From assembly GCA_963834875.1 (NCBI GenBank), contig CAWIDG010000029.1, positions 1 through 64,000 on the forward strand: a DNA stretch of 64,000 nt. The letters are read 5' to 3'. Below the pieces are notes generated by a model that searched no databases, was not told the origin of the DNA, and saw nothing but the letters and a program-made list of their open reading frames with translations. The DNA comes from DATAGF01 sp963834875 (lineage in GTDB: Bacteria > Actinomycetota > Thermoleophilia > Miltoncostaeales > Miltoncostaeaceae). The first letter of the stretch is position 1; each line of letters starts with the position of its first letter. This document shows, in pieces, positions 8,652 to 17,079 of the stretch. Made by a program: the position numbers and the translations under genes.

Positions 8652-9677
8652 CTAGGCCGGGGCCGGCCAGCGCTCCTCGGGCCGCGCCTCGACCTGCCCG
8701 GCCAGGACCATGCGCGCGCGCCCGGGGTCGTTGGCCTCGTAGGGGCGCACCGCCGGCGCGCGCCAGGTCTCGTAGCTGAGGCAGGCGGCGTCGGGGTCGT
8801 CGGGGTTCTGCGCGATGGCCTCGGCCAGGGCGTGCGCGTCGCCGAGGCCGATGCCCGAGCTGACCCCGGTCTCGGGGCCGAAGAAGTGGGCGGCGTCGCC
8901 GATGATGACGACCCCGGGCGTCCACCAGCGCGGGCAGGCCAGCAGCAGCGGCTCCGAGTACCGCACCTGCTCGATCGAGGTGAGGCCCTCGACCGCCGAC
9001 GCGGCGGCCGGCAGGAGCCGCGCCCACATCTCCTTGATCGCCTCCAGCCCCGGGGCGAGCGCGGCCTCCGCGCCGACGCGCTCGACGCTGCGCCAGCCGG
9101 CCGAGCCCTCGTTCCAGGAGAGCATCCCGATGTGGCCGCCGTCGGACATGTAGGCCATCGCGAAGGACGTGTCGGCCACGGACGGGCTCATGAAGCCGAG
9201 CTCGGCCTCGGGGAGCGCGTCGAAGTCGGCCTCGAGGCCGGCCATCTCGCGCGTCGGCGACCTCATGCCGTCGCAGGCCACCACCAGGTCGCACTCGATC
9301 GTCGTGCGGCCGTCGGGCCCCTCGGCGACGACGCCGACCACGCGGTCGCCGTCCTTCACGAGCTCGACGACCGTACGCTCATTTTCGATCGGCAGGTCGC
9401 GCTGCAGCGCCTCGATCAGGGCGCCGAACCGCACTGCGACGGCGATCGGAGGCTCGTCGGGACGCGGCGCGATCGGCCGCCCCGCGTCGCGAACCTCGTC
9501 GTAGACGCCGACCTCCTCCAGCGGCTCGTAGCCCTGGAAGCCGAGCATGTAGCCGCGCGGTATGTAGTGGCCGGCGGGCATCCGCTCCAGCACCACGGGC
9601 TCGAAGCCCCGCAGGCGCAGCAGGCGGGAGAGCGTCATGCCGACCATCCCGCCGCCGACGATCACGACTCGCATCAT
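8652..9677 (-). CDS. FAD-dependent monooxygenase/oxidoreductase
   Basis: 341 residues. VVIVGGGMVGMTLSRLLRLR is the N-terminal FAD-binding motif, LVVACDGMRSPTRE the DG motif, and VVIIGDAAHFFGPETGVSSG the second FAD site. This is the PHBH-like flavin hydroxylase fold, slightly shorter than the class A average of about 390. The start ATGATG at 9677 follows TAGGCT by 9 bases, so the transcript may be leaderless. It is convergent with the decarboxylase-like gene and downstream of the glucosaminidase gene on the same strand. Substrate not predictable. Confidence 0.85.
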   Translation of the reverse strand: MMRVVIVGGGMVGMTLSRLLRLRGFEPVVLERMPAGHYIPRGYMLGFQGYEPLEEVGVYDEVRDAGRPIAPRPDEPPIAVAVRFGALIEALQRDLPIENERTVVELVKDGDRVVGVVAEGPDGRTTIECDLVVACDGMRSPTREMAGLEADFDALPEAELGFMSPSVADTSFAMAYMSDGGHIGMLSWNEGSAGWRSVERVGAEAALAPGLEAIKEMWARLLPAAASAVEGLTSIEQVRYSEPLLLACPRWWTPGVVIIGDAAHFFGPETGVSSGIGLGDAHALAEAIAQNPDDPDAACLSYETWRAPAVRPYEANDPGRARMVLAGQVEARPEERWPAPA

Positions 9678-9689
9678 CGGGAGGGGAGC

Positions 9690-10769
9690 CTAGCCGACGT
9701 CCACCCAGAGCGCCCGCACGCGGTCGGCGCGCACCTCGGCACGCAGGCGCGGCGCGGGCGCCCCCGCGCGCCGTCCGGAGACGAGCCACCAGCGGCCCCC
9801 GCGCACCCGGGCCCGGGGGTAGAGGGCGCGCATCCTCCGCGCCGGGTCCCCCGGGGACAGGCCGCGCTGGGTCCGCCAGACCGGCGCCGACAGGCGCGCC
9901 CAGCGCACGACGGCCGCGTCGGACGCGCAGGCGTCGCCGCCGCCCGTCAGGAGGATCGCGGCGCCCACGACGGGCCAGCGCGCCAGGCAGACGCCGCCCG
10001 CGCCCGGCGTGCGGCTGGCGGGCGCGCCGAGGCGGGCGATGCCGCCGGCCAGGTTCTCGCGCCGCAGCCGCCACCCGGCCAGGTTGCCGGCGCCGGCGGC
10101 CGAGGTGCGCACCAGCAGCGGCCCCAGCGGCACCACCCCCGGCGCGGGGGCGGGAGGCGGCACCGCGACCCCGTTCCAGGTCAGCATGCCGCGCCAGATC
10201 GTCAGCACCTTGCGCGCGTAGTCGGTGCCGGTGGCCCAGTTGCCGTTGCCCATCGCCTCCCACAGCGGCGCCTTCCCCGGCGGCTGCACGTAGCGGAAGC
10301 GGACGTCGGCGAGCGGCCGCGCCAGGGCGGCCGCGTCGGCGGTGGGGGAGGCGTAGGCCCAGAGGTGCTGGATGTGGGCCCTGATCCCGGTCTCGGGGTC
10401 GGGGAACCGCAGCCCCCGCCTGCAGGAGTCGCACGCGCCGATGCCGCCGAAGTTGTGGTCGGCCGGCTCCACCTGGCCGCCGAAGCGGAGGTAGCCGGTC
10501 TCGAGCATGGCCTGCGCGAAGGCGATGTCGCCGCGCACGCCCTGGGCGGCGCCCTCGTCCACGAAGAGCTGCGCGATCCGCGCGACGGCGGTGGGGCTGC
10601 GCGAGGTGATGCCGGTGGCCTGGTACCAGGCCGCGATCTGCGCGGGGCCGAGGAGCGACGCGCCCAGCACCGGGGTCCCGAGCGGCGCGGGCGGCGAGGG
10701 CGCCTGGGAGGCAGCAGTCGGCGCGACGCTGCCGCGACCAGAGCGCCAGCGAGGACCGCGGTCCTCCAT
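9690..10769 (-). CDS. exported glucosaminidase-domain protein (GH73-like), N-terminus uncertain
   Basis: About 359 residues. The central part (about 40-165: IAFAQAMLETGYLRFGG, HNFGGIGAC, then GIRAHIQHLWAYA) is the Flg_hydro/mannosyl-glycoprotein endo-beta-N-acetylglucosaminidase domain, with the glutamate of LETGYL as likely catalytic acid. Such enzymes cut peptidoglycan. The C-terminal 150 residues are basic and unassigned. In the chosen frame the N-terminus lacks a signal peptide, but another frame just upstream reads RTAVLAGALVAAAS, a convincing signal core. An indel near 10740 is therefore likely and the true start may be GTG 10797. Confidence 0.75.
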   Translation of the reverse strand: MEDRGPRWRSGRGSVAPTAASQAPSPPAPLGTPVLGASLLGPAQIAAWYQATGITSRSPTAVARIAQLFVDEGAAQGVRGDIAFAQAMLETGYLRFGGQVEPADHNFGGIGACDSCRRGLRFPDPETGIRAHIQHLWAYASPTADAAALARPLADVRFRYVQPPGKAPLWEAMGNGNWATGTDYARKVLTIWRGMLTWNGVAVPPPAPAPGVVPLGPLLVRTSAAGAGNLAGWRLRRENLAGGIARLGAPASRTPGAGGVCLARWPVVGAAILLTGGGDACASDAAVVRWARLSAPVWRTQRGLSPGDPARRMRALYPRARVRGGRWWLVSGRRAGAPAPRLRAEVRADRVRALWVDVG

Positions 10770-10852
10770 CTGCGCGCGAGGCGGGGAGCGGGCGCACGGG
10801 CGCTCTCTACCGGCGCGGCCGCGGGAAGTCCGACCCGCCGGGCGGGCGGACG

Positions 10853-11667
10853 CTAGTAGACCTCGGGGACGAAGGTCTGGTCGCTGATCGGCGGCCGCAC
10901 GTAGCCCTGGTCGGGCTGGCGCGGCGGGAGGTCGATCGGCGGCGGCGTGAGGTCCTCGTAGGGGATCCATCGACAGGAGGTGGGCGATGCAGTTCGAGCC
11001 GCGCGCGCCGCTTGTCGTCGGCGTTCACGACGTACCAGGGCGCCTGCTTGATGTCGGTGAAGTCGAACATCTCGTCCTTCGCGCGCGAGAAGTCGACCCA
11101 CCGCTCGCGCGGACTCCAGGTCCATCGGGCTGAGCTTCCAGCGGCGCATCGGGTCGTCGAGGCGGGCCTGGAAGCGGCGCTCCTGCTCCTCGTCGCTCAC
11201 CGAGAACCAGTACTTGATGAGGGTGATCCCGGAGCGCACCAGCATGCGCTCGAACTCCGGGCAGGAGCGCATGAACTCCTGGTACTCCTCGCTCGGTGCA
11301 GAACCCCATCACCCGCTCCACGCCGGCGCGGTTGTACCAGCTGCGGTCGAACAGCACGATCTCGCCGGCGGCGGGCAGGTACGGGCACGTAGCGCTGGAA
11401 GTACCACTGGGTCTTCTCGCGCTCGGTGGGCGTCCCGAGGGCGACGACCCTGCAGGACCGCGGGTTCACGCGCTCGTAGATGCGGCGGATGACGCCGCCC
11501 TTGCCGGCGGCGTCGCGGCCCTCGAAGATCACGACCACCTTGAGGCCGTCGGCCTTGATGTACTCCTGCATCAGCACGAGCTCGCGCTGCAGGCGCCGCA
11601 GCTCGCGCTCGGCCTGCTTGGCCGACAGCTTCGGGGGCCGGTCGCCCGCCGCGCGCTTCGCGGTCAC
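10853..11667 (-). CDS. ppk2: polyphosphate kinase 2 family protein, about five frameshifts
   Basis: Transfers phosphate between polyphosphate and nucleotides. Read through the shifts it gives about 269 residues with VVIFEGRDAAGKGGVIRRI (Walker A), LFDRSWYNRAGVERVMGF (Walker B and lid region), FSVSDEEQERRFQARLDDP, and PWYVVNADDKRRARL near the end, all classic PPK2. Extra single bases are visible near 11384, 11291, 11110, 11004 and 10970; removing each restores the frame and gives the family length. GTG 11667 overlaps the stop of the upstream membrane protein (GTGA). Every motif is intact, so I favour consensus errors, but a recent pseudogene cannot be excluded. Confidence 0.85.
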
Positions 11668-12077
11668 GAGCCCGAGACCGTCCCGCTCATGTCGGCCTGC
11701 GCCTCGTCCCAGCGGGCGGCCAGGGCGAAGATGACCAACACGCACATCCCGATCACGATGAAGCTCCAGATCGGGAACGACGAGAGGAACACGGCCTGCG
11801 CGATCACGTTGCCGCCGACGACGACGATGCCGGCCCAGCGCGACCACGGCTTGCCTCTCACGAGGCCCCAGCCGACCGCCAGCAGCGCGATGCCCCAGAT
11901 CCCGACGATCCATCCCCACGCCGTGAAGTCGAAGAGCAGGAGCTCCTCCTCCTTCGCGACGTAGTAGTCGTCGCTGAAGATCGCGGCGAGGCCCTGCAGC
12001 ACGTTGAAGGCGCCGATCAGCAGCATCATGATCCCCGCGAAGAGGATCCAGCCGCTCCAGAAGGCCGCACCGGGCAT
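11664..12077 (-). CDS. four-helix membrane protein (DUF7144-like)
   Basis: 137 residues with four hydrophobic segments: FWSGWILFAGIMMLLIGAF (about 6-28), AWGWIVGIWGIALLAVGWGL (about 53-73), WAGIVVVGGNVIAQAVFL (about 81-100) and FIVIGMCVLVIFALAA (about 106-122). Conserved features such as the GxxNVLQGLAAIF turn and the KPWSRW loop resemble a widespread actinobacterial family of unknown function. TAGGGT (12085-12090) stands exactly 7 bases before ATG 12077, so the message is probably leaderless. The ppk2 start overlaps its stop, so the two are translated together. Confidence 0.8.
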   Translation of the reverse strand: MPGAAFWSGWILFAGIMMLLIGAFNVLQGLAAIFSDDYYVAKEEELLLFDFTAWGWIVGIWGIALLAVGWGLVRGKPWSRWAGIVVVGGNVIAQAVFLSSFPIWSFIVIGMCVLVIFALAARWDEAQADMSGTVSGS

Positions 12078-12087
12078 GGCCGCGACC

Positions 12088-12477
12088 CTACCCCACGAGC
12101 CGCTCGAACAGGCGGTCGAGGGCGGCGGCCGGGTCGTCGCAGAGGCCGGTGTGCACGGCCGACGGCTGCACGACGGTGCTCGCCGGGGCGACCAGCCAGT
12201 GGAAGCGCTGCGAGGGCGGCAGCGCCGCGATCGGCCCGGCCGCCGGGTCGCCGGCCGCGACGCGCGCGAGCCCGTCGAGGTGGCGGGCGATCGCGGGCGC
12301 GTCGGCGCCGGGCCAGAGCGCCTCCAGGCGCGACTCGTCCAGCCGGACCCGGGCTCCGAGGAAGTCGAGCGTCCGCGCGAACAGGACGACCCCGGCGTTC
12401 AGCCGCTCTCCGCGCTCGACGTCGGGCACCACGCGCAGCACGGCGTACTGGAACGGGGCCTCAGCGGCGGCGGGCAC
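12088..12477 (-). CDS. DUF3037 family protein
   Basis: 129 residues. FQYAVLRVVPDVERGERLN followed by GVVLF is the DUF3037 signature at the N-terminus. A conserved tail with SQRFHWLVAPAS and a TGLCDDP motif follows. The molecular function is unknown. The gene overlaps the HipA-like kinase gene by 17 bases, and these two families are commonly found side by side, suggesting that DUF3037 proteins work with or on such kinases. Confidence 0.85.
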   Translation of the reverse strand: MPAAAEAPFQYAVLRVVPDVERGERLNAGVVLFARTLDFLGARVRLDESRLEALWPGADAPAIARHLDGLARVAAGDPAAGPIAALPPSQRFHWLVAPASTVVQPSAVHTGLCDDPAAALDRLFERLVG

Positions 12478-13261
12478 GCTCGGCCTCCTCCGCGAAGGCC
12501 CGCGGCGACTCGAGGCGGCGGGCGAGGTAGTCGACGTAGGCGCGCCGGCGCGCGGACGGGTCGGCGTCCTCGCCCTCGGCGACGAGCCAGCCGTCCGGCA
12601 CCAGCCCGGCGACCTCCTCGAGCGCCCCGCCGTCGAGCGCGGCCGCGAGCCCCTCGTCCACCTCGTCGATCGAGCAGGCGAACGGGAGCAGCACGTGCTC
12701 GGCGATCGCGGGGAACGGGTCGCGGGCCCGCTCGGCCAGCGCCCAGGTGCGGTGGTGCAGGTAGAGGGCCGCCCCGTGGTCGATCAGCCACAGGCGACCG
12801 TGCCACTCGAGCAGGTTGGGGTTGCGGGCCGTGCGGTCGACGTTGGTGACGAGGGCGTCCAGCCACACGGTCGCGGCGGCCGCGGCGGGGTCGACGCCCG
12901 GGGGCGCCGCCGGGTCGAAGGCGAGCGCCCCGGGGAGGAAGTCGAGCCCGAGGTTCACGCCGACGCTCGCCGTCAGGAGGTCCTGGATCTCCTGATCGGG
13001 CTCGGCCGGGGCGAGCGCCGCGTCGAGCTCGACGAACGCGATCTCGGGCACCGCGAGGCCGACGCTGCGGGCGAGCTCGCCGGCGATCAGCTCGGCGACC
13101 AGCGCCTTCGGCCCCTGGCCCGCGCCGCGCAGCTTGACGACGTACATGCCGTCGTCGTCGGCCTCCACCAGCGCGGGCAGCGAGCCGCCCTCGCGCAGCG
13201 GCGCCGCGTAGCGGGTCGCGCGCACCGTGCGGAGCGCCGTCGTGGCGGGCGGGCCGCTCAT
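12461..13261 (-). CDS. HipA-like kinase domain protein
   Basis: 266 residues. GMYVVKLRGAGQGPKALVAE carries the phosphate-binding lysine region of the HipA-like kinase fold. DALVTNVDRTARNPNLL has the catalytic aspartate and metal-binding asparagine, and LWLIDHGAAL is the equivalent of the DFG segment. HipB-like antitoxins are absent here, so this is not an ordinary hipBA module; the partner is the overlapping DUF3037 gene. TAACCT lies 7 bases before ATG 13261, again suggesting a leaderless message. The substrate is unknown. Confidence 0.8.
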   Translation of the reverse strand: MSGPPATTALRTVRATRYAAPLREGGSLPALVEADDDGMYVVKLRGAGQGPKALVAELIAGELARSVGLAVPEIAFVELDAALAPAEPDQEIQDLLTASVGVNLGLDFLPGALAFDPAAPPGVDPAAAAATVWLDALVTNVDRTARNPNLLEWHGRLWLIDHGAALYLHHRTWALAERARDPFPAIAEHVLLPFACSIDEVDEGLAAALDGGALEEVAGLVPDGWLVAEGEDADPSARRRAYVDYLARRLESPRAFAEEAERARRR

Positions 13262-13282
13262 GCCCGCGAGGTTACCCCGCGG

Positions 13283-13907
13283 CTACGGCGCCGCCGGCGC
13301 CCGGGCGAGCTCGGCCAGCGAGGCGACGACGAGGTCGGCCTCCGCGAGCGTCGTCTGCCGGGTGGGTCGTCGCGACGCCCACGGTGCGGGCGCCGGCCGC
13401 GCGGGCGGCGGCGATCCCGGCCGGCGCGTCCTCCACCGCGACGCACCGCGCCGGCTCGAGGCCGAGCAGGGCCGCCGCGCGCCGGTAGCCCTCGGGGTCG
13501 GGCTTGCCGCGGCGCACGTCGTCGGCGCTCACCAGCACGGCGGGCCGGGGGAGGCCGGCGCCGGCCAGGCGCGCCTCGGCCAGCGCCCGCCCGCACGAGG
13601 TGACCACCGCGAGCCGGTCGGGCGTCCAGGCCGCCATCAGCTCCGCCGCGCCCGCGATCGCGCGCGTGGCGCGGGCCGCCTCCACCTGGCAGCGCTCGAC
13701 GAGCGCCGTCTCGGCGTCCACGTCGAGCCAGGGCGCGAGCGCCGCGACGACCTCGCGGCTGGGGCCGGCGAATGTCGCGGCCAGCACCTCGCCCTCGTCG
13801 AGGCCGTGGCGCGCGGCGAAGGCGCGCCACGCGTCGTCGACCTCCTTGCGCGAGTCGACGAGCGTGCCGTCCAGGTCGCACAGCAGCGCTCGAGGCTCAG
13901 GCAGCAC
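13283..13907 (-). CDS. HAD-superfamily phosphatase (beta-phosphoglucomutase/phosphoglycolate phosphatase-like), frameshifted
   Basis: About 207 residues. LLCDLDGTLVDSRKEVDDAW is HAD motif I with both nucleophile aspartates. AVVTSCGRAL is motif II, and GKPDPEGYRRAAALLGLEP with VAVEDAPAGIAAARAAG gives motifs III and IV. An extra G near 13361 breaks the last 24 residues; the next frame then reads QTTLAEADLVVASLAELAR to TAG at 13283. The alpha-helical cap of subclass IA is present. It overlaps the MFS gene by 11 bases. Sugar phosphates are the usual substrates of this group; the actual one is unknown. Confidence 0.85.
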
Positions 13908-15069
13908 GCGGGGCCCCCTCGGTCCGGATCGCCGGGACCGTCCGCGTCGCGCCGGCGAGCAGGGCCACGGCGGCGGTCGTCCCGCAGACGATGCCGAGGG
14001 CGCCCGGCAGGCCGATGGCGTCGGCCGTCAGCCCGATGAGGGGCGGGCCGGCGAGGAACCCGAGGTACCCCAGCCAGGCGACGGTGGCGATGCCCTGTGA
14101 CCTCGGGACGCCCGGGGTGCTGCCGCCCTCCCGGAAGACGACGGGGACGACGGGCGCCACCCCGGCCCCGAGGAGGGCGAAGCCGGCGATCGCCGCGGCC
14201 GGGTGGCCGACGACCAGCGCGACGCCGATGCCCGCCGACGCCAGCAGCCCGCACCGCACCAGCAGGCCGGACGGGCCCCACCGCAGGGTGAGCCGGTCGC
14301 CGACGAGCCGGCCGCCGGCCATGGCGAGGGAGTAGGCGGCGAACCCGGTCGCGGCCACGGCGGCGGTCGCGCCGAGCGAGTCCTCGAGGTAGACGGCGCT
14401 CCAGTCGGCGGCGGCGCCCTCGGCGAACAACGAGCAGAAGGCGATCAGCCCCAGGAGCGCGATGCGCGCCGGCGGGCGGCGCAGGACGGGCAGCGGAGGC
14501 GCCGAGTCCTCGGCGGCGGGCAGCAGCGCCCGGCTCCCCGCGAGCGCGAGCGCGCAGACCGCGACCGGCACCAGGATGAGGTTCACCCGGGCGTCGACGC
14601 CCCCGGCGGCGAGCAGCGCGCCGAGCCCGGCGCCGACCAGGCCGCCGATGCTCCAGCCGGCGTGCAGCGACGACATGATCGGGCGGCCGAGCCCGCGCTC
14701 GACGGTCACCCCGTGGGCGTTCATCGCCACGTCGAGGGTCGCGTTGGCGGCGCCGAACACGAGGGCCGCGCCCATCAGCGCCGCCAGGGAGGGCGCCAGG
14801 GCCACCAGGACGAGGCCGGCCGGCATCAGCACGAGCCCCGCGCGGGTGACCGGGCGGCTGCCGGTCGAGGCGATCAGGCGGCCGGCGACCGGGAAGGCGA
14901 CCAGGGCCCCGGCCGCGATGAACAGCAGCGCGAGGCCGAGCTCCCCGTCGCTCAGGTCGAGGCGGTCCTTGATGGCGGGGACGCGGGCGGCGAACGTGCC
15001 GAAGGCGACGCCGTTCGCCAGGAAGACGAGCGTGAGGGCGGCCCGCGCGCGGCGGGGGGAGGGGCTCAG
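13897..15069 (-). CDS. MFS transporter (FucP/YbjJ-like), possible CTG start
   Basis: About 390 residues with 12 hydrophobic segments. Typical elements are VFLANGVAFGTFAARVPAIK at the N-terminus and DVAMNAHGVTVERGLGRPIM, a motif known from YbjJ-like sugar/multidrug permeases. No ATG, GTG or TTG precedes the first membrane helix in this frame until inside the upstream gene. The reading frame is open from CTG 15069, which overlaps the DeoR stop as CTGA. A CTG start, or an indel in the adjacent C-run, explains this. Its place after a DeoR regulator suggests carbohydrate or polyol transport. Confidence 0.8.
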   Translation of the reverse strand: MSPSPRRARAALTLVFLANGVAFGTFAARVPAIKDRLDLSDGELGLALLFIAAGALVAFPVAGRLIASTGSRPVTRAGLVLMPAGLVLVALAPSLAALMGAALVFGAANATLDVAMNAHGVTVERGLGRPIMSSLHAGWSIGGLVGAGLGALLAAGGVDARVNLILVPVAVCALALAGSRALLPAAEDSAPPLPVLRRPPARIALLGLIAFCSLFAEGAAADWSAVYLEDSLGATAAVAATGFAAYSLAMAGGRLVGDRLTLRWGPSGLLVRCGLLASAGIGVALVVGHPAAAIAGFALLGAGVAPVVPVVFREGGSTPGVPRSQGIATVAWLGYLGFLAGPPLIGLTADAIGLPGALGIVCGTTAAVALLAGATRTVPAIRTEGAPRAA

Positions 15070-15851
15070 GCCGGCACCACCTCGACCCCCCGCTCGCGCG
15101 CGGCCGCGAGCACGTCGGCGGGCGCCGAGCCGTCGGCGACGAGGTGGGTGAGGTCGTCGAGCGAGCCGACGACGAACGGCGCGGCGCTGCCGAGCTTGCC
15201 CGGGCCGGCGAGGGCGACGACCTGCGCCGACGCGTCGATCATCGCCCGCTTGACGTGGCGCTCCTCGAGGTCGGTCGTGGTGATCCCGAGCTCGGGGTGG
15301 AGGGCGCAGACGCCGAGGAAGCAGATGTCCGCGCGCAGCTCGCCGATGGCCGCGACGGCGGCCGCCCCGACCGTCACGAGCATCTCGCGGTCGAGCTCGC
15401 CGCCGACGACGCTGACGCGCAGCCCCGGGTGCCCGGCCAGGGCCACGGCGACCGGCGGGCTGTTCGTGACGGCGGTCGCGCGCAGCCCGGGGTCGAGGTG
15501 GCGGGCCACCTGGAGCGTCGTCGTGCCGCCGTCGAGCAGGATCAGGTCGCCGTCGCGGGCGAGGGCCGCCGCGGCCCGCGCGATGGCGGCCTTCTGGGGG
15601 GCGTCGCGGCCCCGGCGCGCCGAGTGGCCGCCCGGGGTCGGCCCCGGCGGGAGCGCCCCGCCGTGCACGCGCCGCAGCAGGCCCGCGCCCGCGAGCTCGT
15701 CGAGGTCGCGGCGCACGGTGTCGACGGACACGCCGAGCGCGGCCGCGAGGTCGGCCGCGCGGACCTTCCCGTGGGCGCGCAGCGCGGCGAGGATCTCCGC
15801 GCGGCGCTCGGGGCCGAGGGCGCGCGGGGAGGCGGGGACGTCGAGGGCCAT
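15066..15851 (-). CDS. DeoR family transcriptional regulator
   Basis: 261 residues. The N-terminal helix-turn-helix is typical: RRAEILAALRAHGKVRAADL, then LGVSVDTVRRDLDEL, then LRRVHGGAL. The C-terminal sugar-phosphate sensor domain shows LILLDGGTTTLQVARHL and the conserved VTNSPPVAVAL and VVGGELDREM. DeoR proteins usually repress carbohydrate operons and are released by a phosphorylated sugar. The gene is divergent from a Gfo/Idh dehydrogenase, with a near-perfect inverted repeat in between, so it probably represses itself and that gene. The MFS gene behind it is coupled by overlap. Confidence 0.92.
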   Translation of the reverse strand: MALDVPASPRALGPERRAEILAALRAHGKVRAADLAAALGVSVDTVRRDLDELAGAGLLRRVHGGALPPGPTPGGHSARRGRDAPQKAAIARAAAALARDGDLILLDGGTTTLQVARHLDPGLRATAVTNSPPVAVALAGHPGLRVSVVGGELDREMLVTVGAAAVAAIGELRADICFLGVCALHPELGITTTDLEERHVKRAMIDASAQVVALAGPGKLGSAAPFVVGSLDDLTHLVADGSAPADVLAAARERGVEVVPA

Positions 15852-15853
15852 CG

Positions 15854-15889
15854 CTGCGGCATTCTGCCAGATACCGCAGAAAGCCGCAG
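15854..15889. promoter_or_regulatory. DeoR operator candidate, 14-bp inverted repeat
   Basis: CTGCGGCATTCTGC (15854-15867) and GCAGAAAGCCGCAG (15876-15889) are inverted copies with one mismatch, separated by 8 bases. The site begins 3 bases upstream of the deoR ATG and lies in the only gap between deoR and the divergent dehydrogenase. Position and symmetry strongly suggest the repressor binding site; each arm contains two half-sites (CTGCGGC and TTCTGC). Confidence 0.65.
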
Positions 15890-15928
15890 AGCCGCGGGCC
15901 CGGGACGCGCGGCTGAGATGATCGCCCG

Positions 15929-16985
15929 ATGAGCGAGGGCGACCTGCGCGTGGCGGTGATCGGCTACGGCCTGGCGGGGCGGTCCTTCCACGCGCCGCTG
16001 ATCGCGGCGACCGAGGGCATGGAGGTGGCGGCGGTCGTGACGGCCGACCCGGGACGGGCCGCCGCCGCGAGGGCCGAGCACCCGGGCGCGCGGGTGGTGG
16101 CGTCGGCCGCCGAGCTGTGGGCGCAGCCCGAGGCGCTCGACCTCGTCGTCGTGGCGGCGCCGAACCGGCACCACGTGCCGCTCGCCCGGGCCGCGATCGC
16201 GGCCGGCCTGGCGGTGGTGGTCGACAAGCCGCTGGCGCCCTCGGCCGCCGAGGGCAGGGCGCTGGCCGAGGAGGCGCGCGCCGCCGGGGTCGTCCTGTCG
16301 GTGTTCCACAACCGCCGCTGGGACGGCGACTTCCTCACGCTGCGCCGGCTGATCGCCGAGGGCGCGCTCGGGCGGCCGACCCGCGTCGAGTCGCGCTTCG
16401 AGCGCTGGCGGCCCGAGGTCGACGCCGGACGGTGGCGCGAGCTGGCCGACCCCGCGGAGGGCGGCGGCCTGCTGGCCGACCTGGGGAGCCACCTCATCGA
16501 CCAGGCGATCGTGCTCTTCGGCCGGCCGGTGGCCGTCCACGCCGAGCTCCTGGCGCGCCGCCCAGGCGCGCAGGTGGACGACGACTGCTTCGTCGCCCTC
16601 ACCCACCCCGGCGGCGAGCGCAGCCACCTCTGGGCCAGCATGCTCGGCGCCGACGGCCCGCCCCGCTTCCGCGCCGTCGGGCTGGGCGGCGTCTGGGTCA
16701 AGCGCGGGCTCGACGTCCAGGAGGCCGCCCTGCGTGCGGGCGGGCGGCCCGGGGGACCCGGGCTGGGGCGCCGAGCCGCAGGAGGCCTGGGGGCGCCTGT
16801 ACGACGGCGCCGGCTCGCGGGCCGTCCCGACCGAGCCCGGCGACTACCCGGCCTTCTACGCCGGGATGGCCCGCGCGCTGCGCGGGGAGGGTCCGCCGCC
16901 GGTGGACCCGGACGACGCCGTCGCGGTCCTCGAGGTCATCGAGGACGCTCGCGGAGCGGCGGGGCCCCTCATCCGGCCCTCGTGA
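15929..16985 (+). CDS. Gfo/Idh/MocA family oxidoreductase, one frameshift
   Basis: About 351 residues. VAVIGYGLAGRSFHAPLIAA is the NAD(P)-binding motif. VVDKPLAPSAAEGRALAEEA contains the conserved EKP-type lysine (here DKP) of the catalytic site, and GGGLLADLGSHLIDQAI carries the conserved GG...DxGxHxxD residues. The family oxidises or reduces sugars, inositols or their derivatives. An extra G near 16745 shifts the frame; the tail continues with GDPGWGAEPQEAWGRLY to TGA at 16985. It is divergent from the DeoR gene and shares its operator, with an ABC sugar transporter downstream, so a role in carbohydrate catabolism is likely. Confidence 0.88.
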
Positions 16986-17017
16986 CATCGTGGCGATCGT
17001 TGCATAGCCTTCCGTCC

Positions 17018-17060
17018 GATCCGCGACAGGCGGATCTCCGGACAGGGCCCGGTGCGGGCC
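17018..17060 (+). promoter_or_regulatory. two inverted repeats upstream of sugar ABC operon
   Basis: GATCCGC-GACAG-GCGGATC (17018-17036) is a perfect 7-base inverted repeat, followed by GGCCCG-GTG-CGGGCC (17046-17060). They occupy the 94-base gap before the substrate-binding protein gene, downstream of TAGCCT (17004-17009), which could be its -10. Either operators or leader hairpins; I cannot decide. They do not resemble the DeoR site. Confidence 0.35.
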
Positions 17061-17079
17061 GGAGACAAGGGGGGCGTAC

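Noticed and set aside
10853..11667. ppk2 as a decayed pseudogene
   Set aside because: Five shifts would usually come with lost motifs or stop codons by substitution, but all PPK2 motifs are intact and the repaired length is normal. Kept as a gene with suspected sequencing errors.
12461..13261. Standard hipBA toxin-antitoxin module
   Set aside because: No helix-turn-helix HipB-like gene lies next to it; the partner is a DUF3037 protein.
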